This document shows, piece after piece, positions 37,493 through 47,330 of a stretch of DNA of 64,000 bases. The translations under genes were made by a program, and so were the position numbers. Position 1 is the first letter of the stretch. Each line of letters begins with the position of its first letter. The notes beneath the pieces were generated by a model. It made no database searches, was not told the DNA's origin, and saw nothing but the letters and a program-made list of their open reading frames with translations. Source of the stretch: Alkalihalobacillus bogoriensis ATCC BAA-922 (GTDB lineage Bacteria; Bacillota; Bacilli; Bacillales; Bacillaceae_F); contig NZ_KK211277.1 in the NCBI RefSeq assembly GCF_000621445.1, forward strand, positions 62,001-126,000. The letters are read 5' to 3'.

Positions 37493-38065
37493 TTATTCTT
37501 CTAAATCACCCATTAAGAAGTTTGGGTCTAAATCTTCAAATTCTTCATCTTCGACTTGTTCTGCCCAATCTTCTGGTTGAAGCTCTTCAATTGTGCCTTC
37601 AGGTGATACGGCAACATTGATTTTCGTTTCCCCTATCACTTCAACTAAAAATTCTCGTTCTACCTGAACAACTACAGTAGAGCCATTTGGCGAAATCGTT
37701 GCTTCTAGTGTGTTTGGTTGTTGAACAGCACGAGCAATAACTTCTACATCGTCTGATAACACATTACGATCGCGAACCGCTAAAGGGACAACATCCGTAT
37801 AAGTAACTGTTTCTGTGGCTACTTCTGTCTTCGTATTGTTGTTGTGTGAAAACCATACGTTAATGTCGTAACTCCCAAGAACCTCTACTGCATCCCCTTT
37901 CTTTGCTGCTTCATATTTATGATTAATAATCCAGCAGCCGAGAATGCTCGTGGGCTTTTGTGAAGGGCAAATTGTATGACTTGCTTGAGAGAACTTTCTC
38001 CCCTTACCACAAACCGCTTTCGTAATAATTTCTCGATAATTTAGTTCCTTGTCTGTCTGTGACAT
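37493..38065 (-). CDS. cotE: Outer spore coat morphogenetic protein CotE
   Basis: 190 aa. Scaffold that assembles the outer coat layer of the spore. The conserved start [20 protein letters not shown] and the central [14 protein letters not shown] are characteristic, and the very acidic C-terminus ([19 protein letters not shown]) is typical of the family. Located between ricA and mutS, as in B. subtilis. The ATG follows GAGGAGGG. Confidence 0.96.
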   Translation of the reverse strand: MSQTDKELNYREIITKAVCGKGRKFSQASHTICPSQKPTSILGCWIINHKYEAAKKGDAVEVLGSYDINVWFSHNNNTKTEVATETVTYTDVVPLAVRDRNVLSDDVEVIARAVQQPNTLEATISPNGSTVVVQVEREFLVEVIGETKINVAVSPEGTIEELQPEDWAEQVEDEEFEDLDPNFLMGDLEE

Positions 38066-38536
38066 GCATAAACCCTCCTCATTCTTATCCTAAAGAAATC
38101 TTGGCTAGCGCCTGCTACGGAGCGGTGGCCTAGATACCTGTGGTCAAATTTGACCGTTGTTAAAAAACCATATTGTTTTCATGATGCTCGTATTCTTACA
38201 CAAAAATGGTCCGCCAATCTTCCTCACTCTATCCTATGCAGGGCAAATGACCAGTGTGCGAAAAATAGGTATGAATCGTTTCCTTCTGTAAAATCAAGTT
38301 GATAATTACGAGTAATCTATACAACGATATGTACGATTCAAACGCTTTATGAGCATTTTTCAAAAAAACTTGCCTGTTTTTTCTTTTTTATTTCTCAATA
38401 CGGTCGGTTTTTTCCACTCCTTCCCCCTTATTGCAAATTCCATAGCGTTAGGACATTACTTCATACTTATGATGAAAGTGGGAGAGATATGCAGGAAACC
38501 CAAGGAAAACTTAGATGAAAGCCAGAACAAATTCTC
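38066..38536. other. Gene-free stretch upstream of cotE
   Basis: This region should contain the sporulation-sigma promoters of cotE, but I could not place them with confidence. A GC-rich patch (GCGCCTGCTACGGAGCGG) lies near 38107-38126. The short open frames on both strands lack ribosome sites and known sequence patterns, and the plus-strand one at 38349-38657 runs into the structured repeat at 38537. Confidence 0.5.
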
Positions 38537-38752
38537 ATTTTTGCGGTCAGAGCAGCCGTTATTTGTGAACATTATGCGGGTTTCCGTTTTTTTAGCGGCC
38601 ACAGGAGCACTTATTCACGCAAAATCAACGCTATTCCGAGCGATATATTATGATTAACTGCTCCTGTGTCCACCAATGTTCCAAAACGCTAGCAATGTTC
38701 ACAAATAACGGTTTTCATGGCCGCTTAAATTACCACAAACAACAAAATCGCT
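38537..38752. repeat. Structured dispersed repeat, copy 1 (about 216 bp)
   Basis: Runs from ATTTTTGCGGTCAG to AACAAAATCGCT and is about 90% identical by hand count to 48629-48841. It has nested inverted repeats: a perfect 17-bp pair, CCGTTATTTGTGAACAT (38556-38572) and its complement (38695-38711), inside a GCGGTCA/TGGCCGC pair, and an inner pair GGCCACAGGAGCA / TGCTCCTGTGTCC with one mismatch. It has no plausible gene. Confidence 0.9.
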
Positions 38753-38849
38753 TGTATCATAGTACCCCAAACCTCTAATTCATTCTAAGAATCTATAAGC
38801 GCATTGTAATCCACAGGTCGACTATTTTATAGTTTCCTAAACAATGGAA

Positions 38850-38883
38850 AAAGCAAGAATTAGAATTGTCTAATCCTTGCTTT
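38850..38883 (-). terminator. Terminator of ricA
   Basis: Fifteen-bp stem AAAGCAAGAATTAGA / TCTAATCCTTGCTTT with one mismatch and a four-base loop, followed by T residues on the minus strand. Confidence 0.85.
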
Positions 38884-38891
38884 TAGTCGAA

Positions 38892-39314
38892 TTAATGGCC
38901 GCAACCATCAAACGGATTTTTTTTTGTTGTTCCTTTTAATAAATCGCCATCCATTGCTTTAATGATTTCGTCCGTAACCGTATCAGATATCGTTACAGAT
39001 ACAAGTTGCAACAATTGATTAACTTCAGTTTGACTTTGTTTAAATTGCTGCACAAGCGGAATATCATCAATTTCATCTTGTAATTGGTCAATACGCTCTT
39101 CTACTTTTTTTAAAGCTTCAGATTTGCCGTAATGTTGAAGATTTACTGCTTCTTTTTGTTCTTTTTTAATTTTGCCGATAATTTCTTGCACTTTAATATT
39201 TTCATTAATTTGCTTTTCAGCTTGTTTAAAAAAATCAACTTCTTCAGTTTCAGCGATCATTTTTGCTAATTCTCTCGCTTTATTCATAATTTCATCTTTT
39301 GTATAGTTCCCCAT
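38892..39314 (-). CDS. ricA: RicA (YmcA), subunit of the Y complex
   Basis: 140 aa, helical. Partner of RicT (YaaT) and RicF (YlbF) in the iron-sulfur complex that steers RNase Y cleavage and speeds Spo0A phosphorylation, so it links to rny at 45395. Family features are KARELAKMIAETEEVDFF, the coiled central region, and the C-terminal FDGCGH with a cluster-binding-type Cys. It follows miaB directly (no gap), as ymcB-ymcA in B. subtilis. Confidence 0.95.
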   Translation of the reverse strand: MGNYTKDEIMNKARELAKMIAETEEVDFFKQAEKQINENIKVQEIIGKIKKEQKEAVNLQHYGKSEALKKVEERIDQLQDEIDDIPLVQQFKQSQTEVNQLLQLVSVTISDTVTDEIIKAMDGDLLKGTTKKNPFDGCGH

Positions 39315-40925
39315 CTATTTCACCTCTGCTACTTCTACCAATTCTCCATTTAAAGACCATGTTTTGGCATCTGTTATTTTCACATAAACGATTTCACCGA
39401 TCACTGATTTAGATGCTTTAAAGTTGACTAATCGGTTAGTTCTCGTTCTTCCAGATAACACATCTGGATTCTTTTTACTTTCACCTTCAACGAGAACTTC
39501 TACAACTTTGTCTTGATATTCCACATTTTTCTTCGCTGATATTTCATTTACAAGTGCATTTAAGCGTGCTAAACGTTGCTTTTTCACTTCTAACGGTACA
39601 TTGTCTTCCATTTTTGCAGCTGGTGTTCCTTCACGTGGAGAATAAATGTACGTATATGCACTATCAAATTCAATTTCTTTAACAAGTGATAATGTTTCTT
39701 CAAATTGCTCTTCCGTTTCATTAGGAAAACCGACAATTAAATCAGTCGTAAATGAAGCATTTGGAATGGCCGTCTTAATTTTTGAAGCAAGCTCAATATA
39801 CTGTTCTCTCGTATATTTTCGTGCCATTAATTTTAAGATTTCAGAGTTCCCATGCTGCACAGGGAGATGAATATGTTCAACCATATTTCCACCTTTTGCT
39901 AATACTTCAATGAGTCTATCATCAAAGTCGCGAGGATGGCTTGTTGTGAAGCGAATTCTCGGAATGTCAATGGTACGCAGTTCGTCCATCAAATCTCCTA
40001 AACCATAATTCTGGTCCAAGTCTTTTCCATATGCATTCACATTTTGACCAAGTAACGTAATCTCTTTATAACCTTGGCGAGCTAAATCGCGAACTTCAGC
40101 AATGACATCTTCTGGCAAACGACTCCGCTCTTTTCCACGTGTATAGGGGACGATACAATACGTACAAAATTTATCGCAACCATACATAATATTAACCCAT
40201 GCTTGCGTGTTCCCTTGCCGTGCTCGCGGTAGGTTTTCAACAATGTCTCCTTCTTTTGACCATACTTCAATCACCATTTCTTTTCCAAAAATTGCTTCTT
40301 GAAGTAAATGAGGGAGACGATGAATATTATGTGTTCCGAAAATCAAATCAATATGCTGGTGTTTTTGCATAATCCGATTAACGACCGCTTCTTCCTGCGA
40401 CATACAGCCGCAAACACCAATGATTAATTCTGGACGCTCTATTTTCAAAGGTTTCAAGTTCCCGATTTCACCAAATACTTTATTCTCTGCATTTTCACGA
40501 ATTGCACATGTGTTTAATAAGATAATATCTGCTGTATTTGTATCTTCAGTTTCAGTAAAACCCATCTCGAGTAAAATCCCAGCCATGTTTTCCGTGTCAT
40601 GATAGTTCATTTGACAACCGTACGTTCTCACTAAAAACGTTTTTCCTTTTCCGATTGTTTTCATTTCAGGTGGAATTTCATAACTTAAGATTTTCGTTTC
40701 TTCTTTCCCACGACGTTTTCCTTCTTTATAATCAGGCTGTTCTTTAATTAATATGTCTCTTCCATTAATACGTAATGTTTTACTACCATCATCTTTTGTT
40801 TCTATTTTTGCTTTTGTAAAATCAAAATACTGACTATAATCCTTTTTGTTACTCGAGGATTTTAAGTCCTGTGTAACATCTTCATCAGTATTAGTTATCT
40901 TACCTAAGCGTTGATCTTCGTTCAT
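39315..40925 (-). CDS. miaB: tRNA-2-methylthio-N6-dimethylallyladenosine synthase MiaB
   Basis: 536 aa. Radical-SAM enzyme that adds a methylthio group to i6A37 of tRNA. N-terminal MTTase domain with [14 protein letters not shown] and [14 protein letters not shown] Cys ligands, radical SAM motif [21 protein letters not shown]-terminal TRAM domain (residues about 465-536). Start at 40925 (MNEDQRLGK) follows AGGAGC; longer reading rejected. Acts after MiaA. Confidence 0.97.
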   Translation of the reverse strand: MNEDQRLGKITNTDEDVTQDLKSSSNKKDYSQYFDFTKAKIETKDDGSKTLRINGRDILIKEQPDYKEGKRRGKEETKILSYEIPPEMKTIGKGKTFLVRTYGCQMNYHDTENMAGILLEMGFTETEDTNTADIILLNTCAIRENAENKVFGEIGNLKPLKIERPELIIGVCGCMSQEEAVVNRIMQKHQHIDLIFGTHNIHRLPHLLQEAIFGKEMVIEVWSKEGDIVENLPRARQGNTQAWVNIMYGCDKFCTYCIVPYTRGKERSRLPEDVIAEVRDLARQGYKEITLLGQNVNAYGKDLDQNYGLGDLMDELRTIDIPRIRFTTSHPRDFDDRLIEVLAKGGNMVEHIHLPVQHGNSEILKLMARKYTREQYIELASKIKTAIPNASFTTDLIVGFPNETEEQFEETLSLVKEIEFDSAYTYIYSPREGTPAAKMEDNVPLEVKKQRLARLNALVNEISAKKNVEYQDKVVEVLVEGESKKNPDVLSGRTRTNRLVNFKASKSVIGEIVYVKITDAKTWSLNGELVEVAEVK

Positions 40926-41045
40926 AACAAGCTCCTTTCTTCTTTCATTGCTTATTAGTCTATTGTAAACATACAACTACCCATTATAAACCTCAATCTA
41001 TAAACAAACAATACGATTTCGTGATAGATTTGTTACAACAAATGA

Positions 41046-41071
41046 AAAAAGCGCCAAACATGGCGCTTTTT
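41046..41071 (-). terminator. Terminator of korAB
   Basis: Eleven-bp stem AAAAAGCGCCA / TGGCGCTTTTT with a four-base loop, T run on the minus strand. Confidence 0.9.
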
Positions 41072-41081
41072 ATTTAAAAAC

Positions 41082-41948
41082 TTACATGAACTCTTCCATT
41101 AACTGGTTGAATTTTTCTTCATCTAATGACAAGTCTTGGGCAGCTAATGATTTTTCATCATAACCAATTACTAAGTCTTGGTATGATTTCTTTTCTGTAT
41201 CTTGGTAAATTAATCCTGTAACTAATCCGTTGTTTTCCATTAATGTTTGCATTGCTGTCATTCTATTGTTCGGGTCATATCCTTCAATATCAGACAACTT
41301 CACAAGATTTTCTTTAAACCAGTCATATGTGTTTACTTTATTAAACGTAACACATGGACTGAATACATTAATAAGTGAGAAGCCTTTATGATTAATTCCT
41401 TGTTCGATTAACGATGTTAACTCTTTTAAGTCACTAGAGAAACTTTGAGCAACAAAAGTCGCACCCGCTGTTAAAGCAGTTTCCATAACATTTAATGCTG
41501 ACTCAATCGAACCGCCTGGTGTACTTTTTGTTTTAAAGCCCATTTCACTACGTGGTGATGTTTGACCTTTTGTTAAACCATAAATTTGGTTGTCCATAAC
41601 AATATACGTAATGTCAATGTTACGACGAATAGAATGAATCGTATGACCCATACCAATCGCAAATCCGTCCCCATCTCCACCAGAAGCAATAACTGTTAAT
41701 TCACGATTGGCCATTTTAACACCTTGAGCAATTGGAAGTGCACGACCATGAACACCGTGGAACCCGTATGAATTAATATATCCAGAAATACGCCCAGAAC
41801 ATCCAATTCCAGATACAACAGCTAAATTATCAGGCTGTAAACCAACGTTTGCTGCTGCACGTTGAATGGCTGCTTGAACTGAAAAGTCTCCACACCCTGG
41901 ACACCAGTTTGGTTTTACTTTATTTCTAAAATCCTTAAAAGTTGCCAT
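41082..41948 (-). CDS. korB: 2-oxoacid:ferredoxin oxidoreductase, beta subunit
   Basis: 288 aa. Binds thiamine diphosphate and passes electrons to ferredoxin. The start WCPGCGDFSVQAAIQRAA holds a cluster-binding Cys pair; the ThDP motif is SGGDGDGFAIGMGHTIHS followed by DNQIYGLTKGQTSP. Works with the alpha subunit whose stop codon touches its start. 2-Oxoglutarate is the likely substrate (Kor type), but pyruvate cannot be excluded. Confidence 0.93.
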   Translation of the reverse strand: MATFKDFRNKVKPNWCPGCGDFSVQAAIQRAAANVGLQPDNLAVVSGIGCSGRISGYINSYGFHGVHGRALPIAQGVKMANRELTVIASGGDGDGFAIGMGHTIHSIRRNIDITYIVMDNQIYGLTKGQTSPRSEMGFKTKSTPGGSIESALNVMETALTAGATFVAQSFSSDLKELTSLIEQGINHKGFSLINVFSPCVTFNKVNTYDWFKENLVKLSDIEGYDPNNRMTAMQTLMENNGLVTGLIYQDTEKKSYQDLVIGYDEKSLAAQDLSLDEEKFNQLMEEFM

Positions 41949-43691
41949 TTAGACCAACTCCTTGCATTGAGTATGAATGTCAGATGGTAGGAAAGGATTA
42001 CCGTCATACTTAAGTAAGCTTTCAATTTTCGTTCCGCCAACATTCATTTTGATGATGTTTGCCAATTGAGCTGTACCATTGTTTTCAACAACAACTACTT
42101 TTTTTGCTTTGTCCATTAATGGTTGCAATTCTTCCGTTGGGAATGGGTGAAGCAAACGAATTTGAGCATGGTTTACTTTAATACCATCTGCTTCAAGACG
42201 AGGCATCGCTTCATTAATCGTTCCACGAGTTGAATTGATTCCAACAATGAGTAAGTCTGCTTCTTCATGTGGTGCATTCGAATAAACAGGTGTATCATAT
42301 TTTAAATGAAGATCATTTAATTTTCGAAGTCGCTTGTCCATTTGTGCTACCCTGTTTTCAGGACTTTCAGACGGTTTACCCGTTTGATCGTGCTCAACAC
42401 CGGTAACATGATGGATACCATTTTTCATACCAGGAATAACGCGAGGAGATACCCCATCCTCTGTTACTTCATAACGTTTATAATACTCTCCATCAACACG
42501 TTCTGGTAACTCGGCAGCTAAATCAAGCTTACCACGGCGAATCTCAACTTTACTGTAGTCTAACGGCTCAACCGTTTGCTTACCTAATGATAATGCAAGG
42601 TCAGTCACTAAAATAACAGGACATTGATATTCTTCTGCAATATTAAAAGCTTCTACCGTGTCATAAAAAGCTTCTTCTACAGTACTCGGGCACATAACCA
42701 CTTTTGGAATATCTCCATGCGTACTATACAACATAGCCATTAAATCAGATTGCTCTTGTTTTGTTGGAAGTCCCGTACTTGGACCACCACGTTGAGTATT
42801 TACAACAACAAGCGGTGTTTCTGTTATACCAGATAAACCTAATGCTTCTGCCATTAATGACAATCCAGGACCTGCAGATGCTGTTAATGTACGAACACCG
42901 GCATAGTTTGCGCCAATAGCCATTGTACATGCAGCAATTTCATCTTCAGTTTGGATAACTGTTCCACCAAACTCAGGAAGTTTTTTAATTAAATATTCCA
43001 TAATCTCAGATGCAGGTGTAATCGGGTATGCTGGCATAAAACGACAACCCGCTGCTACAGCTCCCATAGCAATTGCATCGTTTCCAATTAAAAACATACG
43101 TTTTTTTCCATCAGCTTCTGCTAAATAGAAATCACCAATTTGGTCAGCCGCTTCTTTTTTGAAAAACTCAGCTCCAGCTTTAATAGCTTCCATGTTTTTC
43201 TCAACAACAGACATCCCTTTTTTCTTGAAAATGCCTTCAACAACTGGACGGTACCCTTCTGGTGACAATCCTAAAATCGCACTTGACGCACCAACCGCAA
43301 CCATGTTTTTCATTAGCGATGTGCCTAATTCATTTGCAATTTCAGTAAATGGAACCGCATACAACGTTGCTTTCGTACCCTCTGGTATCGTCGGGTTAAA
43401 CTTCGCATCGGCAACAACAATTCCACCTTCACGTAACTCATGGACATTGACATCAATTGTTTCTTGGTCAAACGCAACTAAAATATCTAAATCATCAGAA
43501 ATAGCATTAAGAGGAGTTGTACTTACACGAATTTTGTTATTCGTATGTCCTCCTTTGATACGGGAAGAAAAGTGACGATAACCGTATAAATAGTATCCTA
43601 GTCGATTTAATGCAATAGCAAAGATTTCTCCGGTACTTTCAATACCTTCCCCTTGCTGTCCGCCAACTTTCCAAGAAAGTTGATTGATCAT
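41949..43691 (-). CDS. korA: 2-oxoacid:ferredoxin oxidoreductase, alpha subunit with fused gamma domain
   Basis: 580 aa. An N-terminal gamma domain (1-190, SWKVGGQQGEGIESTGEIFA) is fused to the alpha domain (about 200-580, GNDAIAMGAVAAGCRFMPAY then PITPASEIMEYL), with the C-terminal transketolase-like domain II. The fusion is normal for the two-subunit type in Gram-positive and other bacteria. ATG follows AAAGGGGTGGAG. A hyphenated palindrome at 43760-43783 lies upstream. Confidence 0.93.
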   Translation of the reverse strand: MINQLSWKVGGQQGEGIESTGEIFAIALNRLGYYLYGYRHFSSRIKGGHTNNKIRVSTTPLNAISDDLDILVAFDQETIDVNVHELREGGIVVADAKFNPTIPEGTKATLYAVPFTEIANELGTSLMKNMVAVGASSAILGLSPEGYRPVVEGIFKKKGMSVVEKNMEAIKAGAEFFKKEAADQIGDFYLAEADGKKRMFLIGNDAIAMGAVAAGCRFMPAYPITPASEIMEYLIKKLPEFGGTVIQTEDEIAACTMAIGANYAGVRTLTASAGPGLSLMAEALGLSGITETPLVVVNTQRGGPSTGLPTKQEQSDLMAMLYSTHGDIPKVVMCPSTVEEAFYDTVEAFNIAEEYQCPVILVTDLALSLGKQTVEPLDYSKVEIRRGKLDLAAELPERVDGEYYKRYEVTEDGVSPRVIPGMKNGIHHVTGVEHDQTGKPSESPENRVAQMDKRLRKLNDLHLKYDTPVYSNAPHEEADLLIVGINSTRGTINEAMPRLEADGIKVNHAQIRLLHPFPTEELQPLMDKAKKVVVVENNGTAQLANIIKMNVGGTKIESLLKYDGNPFLPSDIHTQCKELV

Positions 43692-43759
43692 TATTCTCCA
43701 CCCCTTTGGCGTTTTAAAAAAATAGCAATGGTTGTACTTCTATAAGAATAACATATTTC

Positions 43760-43783
43760 CAAGTAATTCACTAGAATTACTTG
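43760..43783. promoter_or_regulatory. Inverted repeat upstream of korAB
   Basis: Perfect 10-bp arms, CAAGTAATTC-ACTA-GAATTACTTG, about 70 bases upstream of korA. There is no T run, so it looks more like a protein-binding site or leader hairpin than a terminator. No regulator can be named. The rest of the 43692-44033 gap is AT-rich with no other feature I can support. Confidence 0.45.
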
Positions 43784-44033
43784 CAATAAACAACACATTG
43801 TACTCTAATTAAAAATATCTACTAAACGATTCTAATAATAGACCTATGTTCAGCAAAAATCAATAGGTATGCAACATTTTATTACAAAATAGTGACAAAA
43901 TTATCGATGTATATATTTTCTTATAAATATCCTTTAAAAATACATAAACTTCAACTTAACAATTGAAAAATTGTTCTTATTTGTTATCCTGTCCTTGTAA
44001 ATGAAACTTATAACGAAAAAAATCAAAAAAAAG

Positions 44034-44062
44034 ACCCGTTTACTATGTTTGAGTAAACAGGT
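44034..44062 (-). terminator. Terminator of spoVS
   Basis: Ten-bp stem ACCTGTTTAC / GTAAACGGGT on the minus strand (one G-T pair), nine-base loop, followed by TCTTTTTTTT. Confidence 0.85.
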
Positions 44063-44070
44063 GTATCCGA

Positions 44071-44331
44071 TTATCTTGGTTCTACAATTAATTTGATCGC
44101 AGTACGTTCTTCACCATCGATTTGAATGTCAGTAAAAGCGGGTACACAAACTAAATCAATACCACTAGGGGCTACAAAACCTCTTGCAATTGCAATTGCT
44201 TTTATTGATTGATTTAGTGCTCCTGCTCCAATGGCTTGAATTTCTGCTGCGCCTCTTTCGCGGATTACTCCAGCTAGAGCCCCTGCAACTGAATTAGGTG
44301 TAGATTTTGCTGAAACTTTTAATATTTCCAT
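44071..44331 (-). CDS. spoVS: Stage V sporulation protein S
   Basis: 86 aa, Alba-like fold. MEILKVSAKSTPNSVAGALA, RGAAEIQAIGAGALNQSIKA and FTDIQIDGEERTAIKLIVEP are near-identical to the highly conserved family. It affects sporulation and septation in B. subtilis, perhaps by nucleic-acid binding. A SigH-type promoter is visible upstream. Confidence 0.97.
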   Translation of the reverse strand: MEILKVSAKSTPNSVAGALAGVIRERGAAEIQAIGAGALNQSIKAIAIARGFVAPSGIDLVCVPAFTDIQIDGEERTAIKLIVEPR

Positions 44332-44373
44332 TTCTTGAACCTCCTTAGTGATGAATAGTGCTGCTTACATACT

Positions 44374-44402
44374 ATATTCACGAAATACATCAATATTCCT
44401 GC
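44374..44402 (-). promoter_or_regulatory. SigH-type promoter of spoVS
   Basis: Minus strand GCAGGAATA (44394-44402), an 11-base spacer and CGTGAATAT (44374-44382). The first matches RNAGGAWWW fully; the second matches RNNGAATWW except the first base. spoVS is a known SigH target in B. subtilis. Confidence 0.7.
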
Positions 44403-44438
44403 ATCAAAAAGGATATTTTCTAAATATTCTAATTTTCT

Positions 44439-45233
44439 TTACTCAAATAATGGTTTGTCATCATTAATTACGATACGTTCAATAGCCGTAGCTAACCCTG
44501 ACTTGTCATTAATCGTGATGACAACACCGTTTAATTGGGTACGACCTTTTGCTACTTCAAAGCGTGCAGGCAAATTAGTAAGGAACTTATACAAAACAGG
44601 CTCACGATCAACTCCTAAAATCCCATCATATGGGCCTGTCATACCAACGTCTGTAATATAAGCTGTTCCTTTGTGAAGTATTCTTTCGTCTGACGTTTGG
44701 ACATGGGTGTGTGTACCAACTACCGCCGATACTCTTCCATCTAAATACCATCCCATTGCTATCTTTTCACTTGTGGCCTCTGCATGAAAATCTACAAAAA
44801 TAATCGGCGTCCGTTTTTCTACTTCAGCCAAAATATCGTCTGCTTTTGTAAAAGGACAATCATTTGGTGGAAGAAACGCTCTCCCCATTAAATTAACAAC
44901 AGCAACTTCCATATCATTTATTTTTACAATTGTATATCCTTGCCCTGGTGTTCCTTCTGGATAGTTTGCAGGGCGGACAAGTGCAGGTGCCCTTTCAATA
45001 AACTCAAATATCTCTCGATTATCCCATGTGTGATTCCCTAGTGTGACAGCTTGTGCACCTGCATCTAGAAAACCTTTATAAATTTTTTCTGTAATTCCTT
45101 TTCCATTTGCTGCGTTTTCACCATTTATGATCGTACATGTTGGTCGATATTTCCGCTTTAATTTTGGGAGATACTCTTCCACCATCTCCCGACCGGGCGA
45201 ACCAACAACATCTCCGATAAATAAAATTTTCAT
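44439..45233 (-). CDS. ymdB: Metallophosphoesterase YmdB
   Basis: 264 aa. Di-metal phosphodiesterase family acting on 2',3'-cyclic nucleotides; required for biofilm and motility control in B. subtilis. Metal ligands lie in GDVVGSPGREM, INGENAANGKGI, LGNHTWDNREI, DFHAEATSEK and GTHTHVQTSD. It follows rny downstream, as in B. subtilis. Confidence 0.96.
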   Translation of the reverse strand: MKILFIGDVVGSPGREMVEEYLPKLKRKYRPTCTIINGENAANGKGITEKIYKGFLDAGAQAVTLGNHTWDNREIFEFIERAPALVRPANYPEGTPGQGYTIVKINDMEVAVVNLMGRAFLPPNDCPFTKADDILAEVEKRTPIIFVDFHAEATSEKIAMGWYLDGRVSAVVGTHTHVQTSDERILHKGTAYITDVGMTGPYDGILGVDREPVLYKFLTNLPARFEVAKGRTQLNGVVITINDKSGLATAIERIVINDDKPLFE

Positions 45234-45307
45234 TGTTTGACTCCTTTTTTTACCATTACCTTTATCATAATTAATTTTTCTTTATTTTTCAATCATTGCC
45301 CATAATT

Positions 45308-45360
45308 TCTTGAATAAACTTCCAAGCCTCACTGCTATACCAAAAGTTTTAACTTTCATT
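45308..45360. repeat. Short dispersed repeat, copy 1 (about 50 bp)
   Basis: CTTGAATAAACTTCC...GCTATACCAAAAG...AACTTTCAT. It aligns, at roughly 75-80% by eye, with 48984-49036. It lies just beyond the rny terminator. No function can be stated. Confidence 0.6.
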
Positions 45361-45370
45361 AATGTCAAAA

Positions 45371-45400
45371 AAATAAAGTGGTTAAATAACCACTTTATTT
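45371..45400 (-). terminator. Terminator overlapping the rny stop codon
   Basis: Perfect 14-bp stem AAATAAAGTGGTTA / TAACCACTTTATTT with a two-base loop and a T run. Its upstream arm includes the rny stop codon (45395-45397). Confidence 0.85.
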
Positions 45401-46966
45401 TGCATACTCAACTGCCCGTGTTTCACGAATGACCGTCACACGTATATGACCAGGGTAGTCAAGTTCATCTTCAATTTTCTTCGTAATATCCCGTGCAAGT
45501 TTAAATGCTTGTGCATCATCAACAAGATCAGGCTTTACCATAATTCGAACTTCTCGTCCTGCTTGAATCGCATATGTTTTTTCGACACCTTCAAACGATT
45601 CAGAGATTTCCTCAAGTTTTTCTAATCGTCGAATATATGTTTCAAGTGTTTCTCTTCTCGCTCCTGGTCGAGCTGCACTTAAAGCATCTGCAGCTGCAAC
45701 AAGGGATGCAATAATCGAAGTTGGCTCTGTATCACCATGATGTGAAGCAATACTGTTAATAACAACAGGATGCTCTCGATATTTCGTGGCTAGTTCTACA
45801 CCAATTTCTACATGACTTCCTTCAACTTCATGGTCAATTGCTTTCCCGATATCATGCAGTAAACCTGCACGACGCGCTAACTGAACATCTTCTCCAAGTT
45901 CAGCAGCCATTAAACCAGCTAGATATGCTACTTCCATTGAATGCTTTAATACATTTTGTCCATAGCTTGTTCTAAATTTGAGTCTACCTAATATTTTTAT
46001 TAGGTCAGGATGTAAGCCATGTATTCCCATTTCAAATGTCGTTTGCTCACCGTATTCACGAATGGCTTCATCTACTTCTCGACGTGACTTATCAACCATT
46101 TCCTCAATACGTGCAGGGTGAATTCGTCCATCTTGAACTAGCTTCTCTAAAGCTGTACGTGCGATTTCTCGACGAATCGGGTCAAATCCAGAAAGAATTA
46201 CTGCTTCAGGAGTATCATCAATAATCAAATCAATTCCTGTTAACGTTTCTAATGCACGAATGTTTCTTCCTTCGCGACCGATAATTCTTCCTTTCATTTC
46301 ATCATTTGGTAAGCTTACGACAGAGACCGTTGTTTCAGCTACATGATCAGCTGAGCAACGTTGAATGGCAAGTGATAGGACTTCTTTCGCCTTCTTGTCT
46401 GCTTCTTCCTTCGCCTGGGTTAAAATCTCTTTTGTCATAATAGCAACTTCATGCGTTAGTTCTTGCTTAACTTCTTGGCGAAGTGCTTCTCTTGCATCGT
46501 CACGAGAAAATCCAGAAATTCGCTCCAGTTCAGCCTGTTGCTTGTTCAAGATTTCCTCCACTTTGCTATCCATCTCTTCAATTTGTCGTTGTTTTTTGGC
46601 GAGAGATTCCTCTCTCTTTTCCAAAGATTCCTCTTTCTTGTCTAGAGTTTCACTTTTCCGATCAAGGACCTCTTCTTTTTGTACCAAACGATTCTCTTGT
46701 TTTTGAATCTCATTTCTACGTTCACGAATCTCGCGTTCAGCTTCTGTTCGAAGTTTATGAACTTCATCTTTCGACTCAAGGATCGCTTCCTTTTTACCGG
46801 CTTCAGCTTCACGCTTAGCATCTTCAACAATTTGCTTTGCCGCATGTTCCGCACTAGAAATTTTCGCTTCAGCAATGGATTTTCTAACAAGATATCCAAC
46901 AACTGCACTACCTGCAGAGACAACAAGCAAAATGGAGATGATGATGAAAATGTTAATATCACCCAT
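45395..46966 (-). CDS. rny: Ribonuclease Y
   Basis: 523 aa. Membrane-anchored endoribonuclease that starts mRNA decay. N-terminal helix ([20 protein letters not shown]), a long charged coiled coil (about 35-200), KH domain with [19 protein letters not shown], and HD domain with [15 protein letters not shown]. Start ATG at 46966 is eight bases after GGAGGTG; an upstream GTG overlaps that site. RicA in this window belongs to the complex that directs it. Confidence 0.98.
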   Translation of the reverse strand: MGDINIFIIISILLVVSAGSAVVGYLVRKSIAEAKISSAEHAAKQIVEDAKREAEAGKKEAILESKDEVHKLRTEAEREIRERRNEIQKQENRLVQKEEVLDRKSETLDKKEESLEKREESLAKKQRQIEEMDSKVEEILNKQQAELERISGFSRDDAREALRQEVKQELTHEVAIMTKEILTQAKEEADKKAKEVLSLAIQRCSADHVAETTVSVVSLPNDEMKGRIIGREGRNIRALETLTGIDLIIDDTPEAVILSGFDPIRREIARTALEKLVQDGRIHPARIEEMVDKSRREVDEAIREYGEQTTFEMGIHGLHPDLIKILGRLKFRTSYGQNVLKHSMEVAYLAGLMAAELGEDVQLARRAGLLHDIGKAIDHEVEGSHVEIGVELATKYREHPVVINSIASHHGDTEPTSIIASLVAAADALSAARPGARRETLETYIRRLEKLEEISESFEGVEKTYAIQAGREVRIMVKPDLVDDAQAFKLARDITKKIEDELDYPGHIRVTVIRETRAVEYAK

Positions 46967-47284
46967 ACTTTTCACCTCCTCTTGCTATCTAATTGTTGGT
47001 TCCATAAAATTTCATGTCATTCATATGAATTAAGAACTTACACAATAGAAAATAATACTATGAAATACGACATTTAGTCGTATTCTTTTTAATTGTATAG
47101 TTGGATATAATGATTGTCAAGCATTGACAATCTTCACACATTATGAAACTAGAGCTTGCTACTATCTCATACTTTGTTGTTTTTATTCGTTCCATTACGC
47201 TACAGTCTCCCTAGGTCCGCCTGTTGGCGCTTAGAGTGGCTTTAACTCAACTCACTACTAGAAATAATGATTCAAATCCAGCCT
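46967..47284. other. Gene-free stretch between recA terminator and rny
   Basis: About 320 bases. The rny promoter must lie here but I could not place it securely. Around 47200-47240 is a patch with CTCCCTAGGTCCGCCTGTTGG and higher GC than its surroundings. No open frame with a ribosome site was seen. Confidence 0.4.
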
Positions 47285-47318
47285 AAAAAAGTAGCGAACT
47301 AACATTCGCTACTTTTTT
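47285..47318 (-). terminator. Terminator of recA
   Basis: Perfect 14-bp stem AAAAAAGTAGCGAA / TTCGCTACTTTTTT, six-base loop, T run included. Confidence 0.92.
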
Positions 47319-47330
47319 CTATCTTTATGG

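Noticed and set aside
38349-38657. Plus-strand open frame of 102 codons upstream of ricA
   Set aside because: No ribosome site, composition is not protein-like, and its second half is inside the structured repeat, where the same frame is not kept in the other copy.
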